From: Pseudomonas sp. MPC6
GTDB lineage: Bacteria > Pseudomonadota > Gammaproteobacteria > Pseudomonadales > Pseudomonadaceae
Assembly: GCF_006094435.1 (NCBI RefSeq)
Contig: NZ_CP034783.1
Coordinates: 2,011,001-2,075,000, forward strand
Direction of reading: 5' to 3'
DNA length: 64,000 bases
Both the position numbers and the translations under genes were made by a program. The notes beneath the pieces are model-generated. The model saw only the letters and a program-made list of their open reading frames with translations. It did no database searches and was not told the DNA's origin. This document shows, one piece after another, positions 35,116-44,700 of this stretch (positions are counted from its first letter, which is position 1; each line of letters starts with the position of its first letter).

Positions 35116-38100
35116 ATGTCTGCAATTATTGAGCAAATTCAACAGCTGCCATGGGCGGAAGCATTCAGTCATCGCGCTCTGGATAAGGCGCGCAGATATG
35201 CCCATGAACGTCGGGTAAAAATTCTCGAACTTGATGATGTGTTGGTTCGTGCAACCTGCAGGGGTTCCCAAGGTAACGTCTACGAACAGCAGATCGAACT
35301 GGTCGAAGACGCCAATGGCGATTTTGAGCTGGATTGCTTCTGCTCATGCCCTGTAGTGGTCGATTGCAAACACTGCGCAACCGTTATCTATCACTTGCAG
35401 GACCTTCCTGTCGCGGCGACTGACAGTCCTGCTTCTGTTCACTTGAATCGTGAGCTGGAGCGCTGGATCGACGGTATTCCTTCTACAAGCAATCCCGCCG
35501 ATGAGCCGGCACAGGGGACAAGTACGCGCCTGTTTTACACACTCAGGGCTACACCCACTGCCGGTAGATGGACGCTTGAAATCTTCAAGGCCCGCCAACT
35601 CAAGAGTGGCGTGTTGCAAGATATCAAGTCGATGTACTCGCTGTCGGACACGCTGATACGTCAACCCGGTTACCTGACGGAACTCGACCTTCGAATCGCC
35701 AGGCTGTTAGTCGCCGTTCACTCCCATCACGCGTATTACGCCGGCTATCTATTGGAAGGCAGCAGCGGCGCCGAGCTTATTGAGATGCTGTTGCGGACCT
35801 CGCGTCTTTTCCTCGATCTCCAACAGTCGCAACCCTTGACGCCTGGTATGCGCAGAGCAGGTCAATTTGTCTGGGCCGAACAAGCCAACGGCAGTTTCCG
35901 CCCGCAATGGGGCAGCGACGAAGCGCCAGTGGAAACGATCCTGGCCTTGGAGCCCTTGTACTATCTGGATCGCGAGCGGCTGCAAATCGGGCCACTGTTC
36001 AGCGAGATGGATGAAAAACTGGCGTGTCACCTGTCGTTGGCCCCGGAGATCCCGGCTCGCCAGGCCATGCAGTTCAGCCATCGGATGAGAGCGGCGACTC
36101 AAGTTGCGCCGCCGCCGCATACGTTGACGGAACGGGTCATCGAGGGCGTTTTCCCTCAGGCTCATCTGGTGCTCGCCAGCGGCAAGCGTTACGTCCGCTG
36201 GCAGCATGAACCCGAGCACCGCGCCGCGTTGGCGTTCACCTACAACGGGCATCCAGTGTCGGACAGGAGCCCGGAGGTGTTGATCCTTTCAGGGACTGAA
36301 ACCCAGCGTATCCAGCGCAACCCGGTCGCCGAAAAAGCCCTGCGCCAGGCCCTGCAAAAACACGGTTTCAAAAAGGCTACGCGCAAAAGCAGTCTGGACC
36401 GCCCCGGCGAAATGTTCACCCTGGCGGATGATGCGACCTGGCTGGCCTTTGCGCAGGACGGGGTCCCGGCGCTGCGGCAGCAAAACTGGCTGATCGATAT
36501 CAGCGAAAACTTTCACTTCAGCGTGCAGCCTGTAGAGGAGTGGTATGCAGAGGTGGAGGAAGAGTCGGGGCACCAGTGGTTCGATCTGCAACTGGGTATC
36601 GTCGTCAACGGCGAGCGTCACAGTCTGTTACCCATCCTCCTGCATTTGTTGCGCAGCCAGCCACAGTTGATGGACCCCGCAAGCTTGGCCCAACGCAACG
36701 ATGATGAACTGTTGCTGATCGGACTTGGCGACGGGCGTTTCGGTGCCAAGCCCCAGGGCAAAGTCGCGCTGCCCTATGGTCGGATCAAACCGCTGATGGC
36801 CACCTTGGGCGCGTTGTACCTGGGTGACCATGTGGGTGATTCCTTGCGTCTGAGTTTGCCGGATGCCGCGCGCCTGAGCGCGCTGGAAGGCGTACCACTG
36901 GTGTGGCAGGGCGGTGAGCGCCTGCGCGGTTTTGCCAAGCGCCTGCGTGAGTCGAACCATGCTCACGTCCCGGCGCCCGAAGGGTTGAAAGCGACCCTGC
37001 GACCGTATCAGCTGGAAGGGTTGAACTGGATGCAAACCCTTCGCGAACTGGAAGTGGGCGGCATCCTCGGCGACGACATGGGCCTGGGTAAAACCCTGCA
37101 AACCCTGGCTCACCTGCTGACGGAAAAACAGGCCGGCCGGCTCGATCATCCGGCACTGGCCGTGATGCCTACCAGCCTGATCCCCAACTGGCTCGACGAA
37201 TCCCTGCGCTTTACTCCGCAGCTCAAGGTGCTGGCGCTGCATGGCGCTGCACGGCAAAAAGACTTTGCCAGCCTTGCTGAATACGACCTGGTGCTGACCA
37301 CCTACGCGTTGCTGCCTCGGGACCTGGAGATTTTGCAGCCGCAAGTCTGGAGCGTGCTGATTCTCGACGAAGCGCAGAACATCAAGAATCCGCTCAGCAA
37401 AGCAGCTCAAGCCGCCCGTGATCTACAGGCTCGCCAGCGATTGTGTCTGTCCGGCACCCCGCTGGAAAACCACCTCGGCGAGTTGTGGTCGCAATTCCAC
37501 TTTCTGTTGCCCGGGTGGCTGGGCGACAGCAAAACCTTCAACCGCGACTACCGCACGCCGATCGAAAAGCATGGCGACACCGAGCGGATGCGCCACCTGA
37601 GCGCTCGGATAAAACCCTTCTTGCTACGTCGCAAGAAAGACCAGGTGGCGACCGAACTGCCGTCGAAAACCGAGATTGTGCATTGGGTTGATCTCAGCGA
37701 CGGGCAGCGGGATGTGTATGAAACCGTGCGGGTTGCGATGGACAAGAAGGTCCGCGACGAAATTGCCCGCAGTGGCGTTGGGCGCAGTCAGATCATCATC
37801 CTCGATGCGCTGCTCAAGCTGCGTCAGGTGTGCTGCGATCTGCGGTTGATCAAGACGCCGCTCACCGCCAAATCCCTGCGTTCGGGCAGCGGCAAACTGG
37901 TCAGCCTGATGGAGATGCTGGAAGAGCTGCTCAGCGAAGGCCGCAAGATTTTGCTGTTTTCGCAGTTCACGTCGATGCTGGCTTTGATTGAGGAAGAGTT
38001 GCTGCAGCGTGGCCTGGGTTACTCGTTGCTGACCGGTGAAACGACGGATCGACGCACACCGGTCAAGGATTTCCAGAGCGGTAAAGTGCCGTTGTTTCTC

Positions 38101-38412
38101 ATCAGTCTGAAGGCCGGTGGCACCGGGCTGAACCTCACGGCGGCGGACACGGTGATCCATTTCGATCCGTGGTGGAACCCGGCGGTCGAGAACCAGGCGA
38201 CCGACCGCGCCTACAGGATCGGGCAAAACAACCCCGTGTTCGTCTACAAGCTGATTGCTAGGGGTACGGTGGAAGAAAAGATACAGGCGTTGCAGCAGGA
38301 GAAAGCCGTTCTGGCCGAAGCGGTGCTTGAAGGTGGGGCGACGGGTGGGTTGAAGCTTGAGCAGAGTGATATTGAGGCATTGTTTGCACCGCTGCCCAAT
38401 CTCAAGTCCTGA
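35116..38412 (+). CDS. SWIM zinc-finger SNF2 helicase, long paralogue
   Basis: A 1098-residue Snf2/Rad54-type ATPase. N-terminal SWIM zinc finger: C76-x-C78 and C84-x-H86 within CFCSCPVVVDCKHCATV. Residues about 110-330 form a segment missing from the convergent paralogue. A bacterial SNF2-associated region follows, then the helicase core from about residue 620: LRPYQLEGLNWMQTL, Walker A DDMGLGKTLQT (about 653), DEAQNIKNP (about 750) and motif VI TDRAYRIGQ. Such proteins translocate on dsDNA and some remodel RNA polymerase; the target here is unknown. It lies 45 nt after mtnP at a point where I recall no helicase in P. aeruginosa. Tail-to-tail with its paralogue, 70 bp apart. Confidence 0.94.
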   Translation: MSAIIEQIQQLPWAEAFSHRALDKARRYAHERRVKILELDDVLVRATCRGSQGNVYEQQIELVEDANGDFELDCFCSCPVVVDCKHCATVIYHLQDLPVAATDSPASVHLNRELERWIDGIPSTSNPADEPAQGTSTRLFYTLRATPTAGRWTLEIFKARQLKSGVLQDIKSMYSLSDTLIRQPGYLTELDLRIARLLVAVHSHHAYYAGYLLEGSSGAELIEMLLRTSRLFLDLQQSQPLTPGMRRAGQFVWAEQANGSFRPQWGSDEAPVETILALEPLYYLDRERLQIGPLFSEMDEKLACHLSLAPEIPARQAMQFSHRMRAATQVAPPPHTLTERVIEGVFPQAHLVLASGKRYVRWQHEPEHRAALAFTYNGHPVSDRSPEVLILSGTETQRIQRNPVAEKALRQALQKHGFKKATRKSSLDRPGEMFTLADDATWLAFAQDGVPALRQQNWLIDISENFHFSVQPVEEWYAEVEEESGHQWFDLQLGIVVNGERHSLLPILLHLLRSQPQLMDPASLAQRNDDELLLIGLGDGRFGAKPQGKVALPYGRIKPLMATLGALYLGDHVGDSLRLSLPDAARLSALEGVPLVWQGGERLRGFAKRLRESNHAHVPAPEGLKATLRPYQLEGLNWMQTLRELEVGGILGDDMGLGKTLQTLAHLLTEKQAGRLDHPALAVMPTSLIPNWLDESLRFTPQLKVLALHGAARQKDFASLAEYDLVLTTYALLPRDLEILQPQVWSVLILDEAQNIKNPLSKAAQAARDLQARQRLCLSGTPLENHLGELWSQFHFLLPGWLGDSKTFNRDYRTPIEKHGDTERMRHLSARIKPFLLRRKKDQVATELPSKTEIVHWVDLSDGQRDVYETVRVAMDKKVRDEIARSGVGRSQIIILDALLKLRQVCCDLRLIKTPLTAKSLRSGSGKLVSLMEMLEELLSEGRKILLFSQFTSMLALIEEELLQRGLGYSLLTGETTDRRTPVKDFQSGKVPLFLISLKAGGTGLNLTAADTVIHFDPWWNPAVENQATDRAYRIGQNNPVFVYKLIARGTVEEKIQALQQEKAVLAEAVLEGGATGGLKLEQSDIEALFAPLPNLKS

Positions 38413-38432
38413 TAGCGTTTTTCTTCAGTAAT

Positions 38433-38464
38433 GGCCCCATCGCGAGCTTGCTCGCGATGGGGCC
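38433..38464. terminator. Perfect REP-derived hairpin between convergent helicase genes
   Basis: GGCCCCATCGCGAG-CTTG-CTCGCGATGGGGCC has a perfect 14-bp stem and 4-nt loop. The centre is a class-B REP core. It lies between the two stop codons and could end transcription from both sides. Confidence 0.75.
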
Positions 38465-38482
38465 TACCAGGCGCCGCCGATC

Positions 38483-41173
38483 TCAGCGCTTCTCCAGCTT
38501 CTCCGGCAACGGCGCAAACAACGCTTCGATATCATCACTCTGCAACTTCCAGTCCCCGGCCTTGCGCCCGTCCAGCACGCCGGCGGCGAGGTCGGATTTT
38601 TCTTTCTGCAGGTGCTGGATCTTCTCTTCCACCGTGCCCCGGGCAATCAGCTTGTAGACGAATACCGGTTTCTCCTGGCCAATGCGATACGCGCGGTCGG
38701 TCGCCTGGTTTTCGGTCGCCGGGTTCCACCATGGATCGTAGTGGATCACGGTGTCCGCTTCGGTCAGGTTCAAGCCAACGCCGCCGGCCTTCAGGCTGAT
38801 CAGAAAGATCTGCCGCTTGCCGCTCTGGAAGTCCTTCACCGGCGTACGCCGGTCGCGGGTCTGGCCGGTCAGCAGGGCATAGGCGACACCGCGTTTGGTC
38901 AGCTCGGCCTCGATCAGCGCCAGCATTGAGGTGAACTGCGAAAACAGCAACACCCGCCGTCCTTCCTCGAACAACTCCTCGAGCATTTCCATCAGGCTGT
39001 CGAGCTTGCCCGAGGTGCTGCCGCGCGCGGGCAGGGTGGCTTCGTTGACCAGGCGCAAATCGCAGCAGACCTGGCGCAGCTTGAGCAGCGCCTCGAGAAT
39101 GATGATCTGGCTGCGCGCCACGCCCTTGCGGGTGATTTCGTCGCGGACTTTCTTGTCCATCGCCAGGCGCATGGTTTCGTACACGTCGCGCTGGGCTTCG
39201 TTGAGTTCGACCCAGTGGATGATCTCGGTTTTCGGCGGCAACTCGGTGGCCACCTGCTCCTTGGTCCTGCGCAACAGGAAGGGTTTGATCCGACCGTTGA
39301 GGTGTTGCAGGCGTACTTCACTGCCGCGCTTTTCAATCGGCACGCGGTAATCGCGGTTGAAGCTTTTTATATCGCCAAGCCAGCCGGGCAACAGGAAGTG
39401 AAACAGTGACCACAGCTCGCCCAGGTGATTCTCCAGTGGCGTGCCACTCAGGCACAGGCGCTGGCGCGCATTCAGCTCGCGCGCGGCCTGGGCCGCCTTG
39501 CTGTTGGGGTTCTTGATGTACTGCGCCTCATCCAGCACCAATACGTGCAACGGCTGCGCCGCCAGCCGTTCGACGTCCTTGGGCAGCAGCGCATAGGTGG
39601 TGAGGATCAGGTCGTAATCGGCCAACTGGTCGAAATGCTTTTTGCGACTGGCGCCGTACAGCGCCAGCACCTTGAGTTGCGGGGTGAAGTGCGCCGCTTC
39701 ATCGAGCCAGTTGGGGATCAGGCTGGTGGGCATCACCACCATGCACGGCCGATCGAGGCGCCCGGCGTTTTTCTCGCTGAGAATGTGCGCCAGGGTCTGC
39801 AGGGTTTTACCCAGTCCCATGTCGTCCGCGAGAATCCCGCCGACTTCCAGTTGGCGCAACGACTGCATCCAGCTCAGGCCTTCCAGCTGATACGGACGCA
39901 AGGTGGCGTTCAGGCCTTCGGGGGCGGTGGCGGTGTGATCCTTGATGTCCCGCAGGCGCTGGGCAAAGGTGCGGATCTGTTCGCCGCCTTCCCACAGCAG
40001 CGGCAGGTCTTCCAGCGGATTCAGGCGCGTGGCGTCGGCCTTGCTCAGGCGCAGGGTGGTCTCGCCGGGCTCTTGCAGATAGAACTCGCCGAGGGTCGCC
40101 AGTACCGGTTTCAAGCGGCCGAAGGGCAGGGCGACTTGCAAGGGCCCGTGTTCGGAATTGGGACGGTGGGGGATGTTCACCAGGATCAGCTCGTCGTCGC
40201 GCCGCCGGGCCAGGCGCTCCGGGTTGAGGATCTCGGTGTGGGAGCGCATCAGGTTCAACAGGATCGGCAGCAGGCTCAGGCGCTCACCGTTGACGATGAT
40301 CCCCAGTTCCAGGTCGAACCAGTCACGTTCAGGGGCCTGTTCGACCGTGGCGTACCAGTCGTCCACCGCCGTCAGGTCGAAACCGAAGTCCTCGTCGATC
40401 TGCAACTCCCAGCCCTGGGTGCGCAGCTTCGGCAGTTCATTGAGGGTGAAGGTCAGCCAGGCGCTGTCGTTGACCATCTCGAACAGCTCGCCGGCGCTTT
40501 CCGGCAAGGCCTTGCTTTGCCGGGTGGCGACCTTGAAGCCGAGGATTCGCAACTGTTCCCGGTAGGATTGTTCGATTTCCGGATGACGTTTTATCCGCAG
40601 TGTCTGGGTTTCCTGGCGAATCAGCACGTCGGCGTTCTTCTGCCCGCTGACGTATTCATCCAGGTAGCTGAACGACAGGGCGGCGCGATGCTGGATGTAG
40701 CGTTGCATCTTGCCGTTGCGCGGTTCGAAGGCGCTGAACTCGACGCTCGCCAGCCACAGCCGCGGCACCGGTTGCACATTGTCCACCAGCACTTGGGGCG
40801 CTTTCGGGTTGCGGTTGTCCAGCACCGCCTGGAGTTTTTCCAGCAGCTCGGCGTCTTTGGCCGCGGCGGGGTAGTTGAGGGTTTCCTGCACTTGCAGCAA
40901 CACCGCCGCGCAATGTTTGCAGTTGCTGTGGACCGGGCACGTGCAGTGGGCGTCGATCATCAGCAGCGTGCCTTTGGCCGACTCGCGCAGGCGAATCGTC
41001 TGACGGTAAACGTTAGCGCCAGAGCCTTCGCAGGCGGCGATGATGGTGGCGTCGCCGGCCTCGACGATCCTGACGCGATTTTCCAGGGCGTAGCGGCGGC
41101 CACGCTCCAGGCTCTGTTCCTTGAATCGGCTGACCCAGGAAGGTGCCAGGGGTTTGCTCAGGGTCGGGGACAT
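38483..41173 (-). CDS. SWIM zinc-finger SNF2 helicase, short paralogue
   Basis: An 896-residue SNF2 ATPase very similar to the convergent 1098-residue protein in SWIM finger (C77-x-C79, C85-x-H87) and helicase core. Shared strings include LRPYQLEGL, DDMGLGKTLQTLAH, SLIPNWLDE, RLCLSGTPLENHLGELWS and TDRAYRIGQ. It lacks the roughly 200-residue segment that follows the SWIM finger in the long form. DEAQYIKNP replaces DEAQNIKNP. It starts 11 nt after the csiV stop on the same strand, so it is probably the last gene of an mfd-csiV-helicase operon, suggesting (inference) a link to DNA or transcription maintenance. Confidence 0.94.
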   Translation of the reverse strand: MSPTLSKPLAPSWVSRFKEQSLERGRRYALENRVRIVEAGDATIIAACEGSGANVYRQTIRLRESAKGTLLMIDAHCTCPVHSNCKHCAAVLLQVQETLNYPAAAKDAELLEKLQAVLDNRNPKAPQVLVDNVQPVPRLWLASVEFSAFEPRNGKMQRYIQHRAALSFSYLDEYVSGQKNADVLIRQETQTLRIKRHPEIEQSYREQLRILGFKVATRQSKALPESAGELFEMVNDSAWLTFTLNELPKLRTQGWELQIDEDFGFDLTAVDDWYATVEQAPERDWFDLELGIIVNGERLSLLPILLNLMRSHTEILNPERLARRRDDELILVNIPHRPNSEHGPLQVALPFGRLKPVLATLGEFYLQEPGETTLRLSKADATRLNPLEDLPLLWEGGEQIRTFAQRLRDIKDHTATAPEGLNATLRPYQLEGLSWMQSLRQLEVGGILADDMGLGKTLQTLAHILSEKNAGRLDRPCMVVMPTSLIPNWLDEAAHFTPQLKVLALYGASRKKHFDQLADYDLILTTYALLPKDVERLAAQPLHVLVLDEAQYIKNPNSKAAQAARELNARQRLCLSGTPLENHLGELWSLFHFLLPGWLGDIKSFNRDYRVPIEKRGSEVRLQHLNGRIKPFLLRRTKEQVATELPPKTEIIHWVELNEAQRDVYETMRLAMDKKVRDEITRKGVARSQIIILEALLKLRQVCCDLRLVNEATLPARGSTSGKLDSLMEMLEELFEEGRRVLLFSQFTSMLALIEAELTKRGVAYALLTGQTRDRRTPVKDFQSGKRQIFLISLKAGGVGLNLTEADTVIHYDPWWNPATENQATDRAYRIGQEKPVFVYKLIARGTVEEKIQHLQKEKSDLAAGVLDGRKAGDWKLQSDDIEALFAPLPEKLEKR

Positions 41174-41184
41174 AAGGACTTCAA

Positions 41185-41775
41185 TCAGTCCGGAATTTCA
41201 TCGGGGACTGGCCGAGGCGCAGGGGCGGTCAGCGAAGTGATCTTGATCAGCAGGCCGAGGTGGCCGTTGTCGAGGAAGTTCAGCTGGCCGTTCTTGGTGT
41301 GGCTTTCCTGTTTCATGCGTTCGCTGGCAGTGACCATGCCGTTGGCATCGATCTGGTTGACCCAGAAATCCGCGTCGACGTCGGTAAAACGCCCCAGTTT
41401 CAGGCTCAGCGTGCCCTCGATCGGGAACTGGCCGAATTGTTCCGCGCCGTCGCTGATCGCGACTTTGCTGGCCTCTTCGCCGAGGTTCTGCTGCCACGCC
41501 TTGTGCAGCAATACCGTGTAGTCGTTGCTGGCGGTGAGCTTCTCCACTTCGGGATTGAGGCTCGGCGTGCGGAAGCTGTCGGGGTCGATGCGCTGGGCGC
41601 CGGCCGCCCAGTCTTCCGGCGCGGCTTTGCTGACAATGGCAGGCACGGCGTTTTGCCGCACCAGGATCATTTCGACCTGATACAGATCATCGGCAAATGC
41701 CGTCGGGATGACCAGAGTCATCAACGTAGGGACGACCAAAGCCATCAACAAGGTCAGTGTGCGGAACAGGCGCAT
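41185..41775 (-). CDS. csiV: CsiV family periplasmic protein
   Basis: A 196-residue secreted protein. Signal peptide residues 1-28 (cleavage after FA), containing a tandem duplication LMALVVPT/LMTLVIPT. The mature part begins DDLYQVEMILVRQ, the typical CsiV opening, and has KLGRFTDVDADFWVN. In Vibrio cholerae CsiV helps the LpoA-PBP1A peptidoglycan machinery; the Pseudomonas role is inferred. ATG at 41773-41775 has AAGGACG upstream. It starts 10 nt after the mfd stop and precedes a helicase by 11 nt. It fits the PA3003 position. Confidence 0.9.
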   Translation of the reverse strand: MRLFRTLTLLMALVVPTLMTLVIPTAFADDLYQVEMILVRQNAVPAIVSKAAPEDWAAGAQRIDPDSFRTPSLNPEVEKLTASNDYTVLLHKAWQQNLGEEASKVAISDGAEQFGQFPIEGTLSLKLGRFTDVDADFWVNQIDANGMVTASERMKQESHTKNGQLNFLDNGHLGLLIKITSLTAPAPRPVPDEIPD

Positions 41776-41785
41776 GCGGCGTCCT

Positions 41786-44700
41786 TCAAGCAGTTTTCGG
41801 AATGAGGCGCTCGAACAGCGCCTCTACAGTATTAAAGCGCTCTTCCGGGCGCTCCATCGGCACCTGGAATTTAAACATCGTCGCGCCTTCGAATTTGTAG
41901 CGTTTGGGCTGGCTCTGGATCAGTTTGATCAGCGTCAGCGGGTCGACTGGCGTTTGCGTGGCGAACTCGATCCGGCCGCCTTGCGGGCCGCCGTCGACTT
42001 TCTTGATGCCCAGCAACTCGGCCTGCAACTTCAGCGCGGTGATGCGCATCAGGTTCTTCGTCGGCTCCGGCAGCAGGCCGAAACGGTCGATCATCTCCAC
42101 TTGCAGGTCCTTGAGGCCTTCCTCATCGGCGGCCGAGGCAATGCGCTTGTACAGGATCAGGCGCGCATGCACGTCCGGCAGGTAGTCTTCGGGAATCAAC
42201 GCCGGTACCCGCAGGTTGACTTCCGGACCGCCGCCCAACGGCTGATCGAGGTTCGGTTGTTCGCCCTTGCGGATCGATTTCACCGCGCGCTCGAGCATTT
42301 CCATGTACAGGGTGAAACCGACGGCCTGGATCTGCCCGCTCTGCCCGTCGCCGAGCAGTTCGCCGGCGCCACGGATTTCCAGGTCGTTGGTGGCGAGCAC
42401 GAAGCCCGCGCCGAGGTCTTGGGTATTGGCGATCGCTTCCAGGCGCTTTTCCGCGTCCGGGGTGATCTGCTGGCGCGGCGGCGTCAGCAGGTAAGCATAC
42501 GCCTGGTGGTGGCTGCGACCGACCCGGCCGCGCAGCTGGTGCAACTGTGCCAGGCCGAACTTGTCGGCCCGCTCGATGATGATGGTGTTGGCGCTCGGCA
42601 CGTCGATGCCGGTCTCGATGATGGTCGAGGCGATCAGCACGTTGAAGCGCTTGTGGTAGAAGTCGCTCATCACTTGTTCGAGATCGCGTTCGCGCATCTG
42701 CCCGTGGCCGATGCCGATCCGCGCTTCCGGGACCAGTTCGGCGAGGTCGGCGGCGCATTTCTCGATGGTCTTCACGTCGTTGTGCAGGTAATAGACCTGG
42801 CCGCCACGCAACAGCTCACGCAGCAGGGCCTCCTTGACCGTGCTCTTGTTCTGCTCCATGACGAAGGTGCGCACCGACAGGCGACGGGCCGGCGGCGTGG
42901 CGATGATCGACAGGTCGCGCATGCCCGACACCGCCATGTTCAGCGTGCGCGGGATCGGCGTCGCGGTCAGGGTCAGGATGTCGACTTCACTGCGCAGGGC
43001 CTTGAGCTGTTCCTTTTGCCGGACACCGAAGCGGTGCTCTTCGTCGATGATCACCAACCCGAGGTTTTTGATCTTGACGTCGTCCTGCAGCAGCTTGTGC
43101 GTGCCGATGACGATGTCGATCTTGCCTTCGGCCAGGTCCGCGACCGCGGCGTTGACTTCCTTGGTCGACTTGAAGCGGCTCATCACTTCCACGGTCACCG
43201 GCCAGTCGGCAAAGCGGTCGCGGAAGCTGTTGTAGTGTTGCTGGGCGAGCAGGGTGGTCGGCACCAGGATCGCCACCTGCCGGCCGCCGTGCACCGCGAT
43301 GAACGCGGCGCGCATCGCCACTTCGGTCTTGCCGAATCCGACGTCGCCGCAGACCAGGCGATCCATCGGCTTGGGCGCGAGCATGTCGCTGCGCACCGCG
43401 TCGATGGTGGTTTGCTGGTCCGGGGTTTCTTCGAAGGGGAAGCCGGCGCTGAAGGTCGCGTAATCGGCTTTCGGGTCTTCGAAGGCATACCCTTCGCGAG
43501 CGGCGCGGCGGGCATAGATGTCGAGCAGTTCGGCGGCGACGTCGCGCACCTGTTCGGCGGCTTTGCGCTTGGCTTTCTGCCAGGTCTCGGAGCCGAGGCG
43601 GTGCAGCGGGGCCAGGGCATCGTCGCTGCCGGTGTAGCGTGCGATCAGGTGCAGGTTGGCCACCGGCACGTACAGCTTGGCGTTTTCGGCGTATTCGAGG
43701 GTCAGGAATTCGGCGGCCTGGCTGTCGATCTCAAGAATGGTCAGGCCCAGATAACGCCCGACACCGTGGTCGATGTGCACCACCGGCGCGCCTTCGCGCA
43801 GCTCGGTGAGGTTCTTGATCACCGCATCGTTGTTGGCGTCGGCGCGCTTCTCGCGGCGCCGACGCTGCATCACGCGCTGGCCGAACAGCGGGCTTTCGGC
43901 GACCAGGGCCAGGGCTGGGTCGTCGAGCACCAGGCCTTCGTCGAGCGGCGCAATGGTGATCGCCAGGCGCTCTTTGCTGGCGACAAAGTCCGGCCAGCTG
44001 TCGACGGTTTTCGGGCGCAGCTTCAGGCGCTCGAGCAATTCCAGCAGGACTTCGCGACGGCCGGCGGACTCGGCGGTGAACAGCACGCGCCCGGGGAACT
44101 CGTCGAGGAAGCTGGCCAGCGCCGCCAGCGGTTGGCTGGCCTTGGCTTCGATGGCCAGGTTCGGCAGTTCGCGAGCGGGGAAGCGCTCGCGGCCGACGCC
44201 GGTTTCCACATCCTGTTGACTGGCGACCACCCGCGGCCAGTTCTTCAGGCGGGCGAAGCAGTCTTCCACCGGCAGGAACAGCTCGGCGGGCGGCAATAAA
44301 GGCCGCGCCGGATCGACGCGGCGCTCTTCATAACGGTTGCGCACGTCGTTCCAGAAGTTTTCCGCGGCCTGCTCGATGCCCGGCAGGGAGAACACCTGGG
44401 TGTCCTGGGGCAGGTAATCGAACAGGGTCGAGGTTTCGTCGAAGAACAGCGGCAGGTAGTACTCGATACCGGCCGGAGTGATGCCGCTGCTCAGGTCCTG
44501 GAAGATCGGGCAGCGCCGGAAGTCGACGTCGAAGCGCTCGCGAAACCGCGCCTTGAAGCGCGTGACCGCATCCTTTTGCAGCGGAAACTCTCGCGCCGGC
44601 AGCAGGCGAACGGTGTCCACCTTGTCGATGGACCGCTGGTTTTCCGGATCGAAGGTACGCAGGCTCTCGATTTCGTCGTCGAACAGGTCGATGCGGTAGG

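Noticed and set aside
35116..41173. Anti-phage defence island built on the helicase pair
   Set aside because: No nuclease, methylase, toxin or integrase is nearby, and one helicase belongs to the mfd-csiV operon; SNF2 proteins alone are not evidence of defence.
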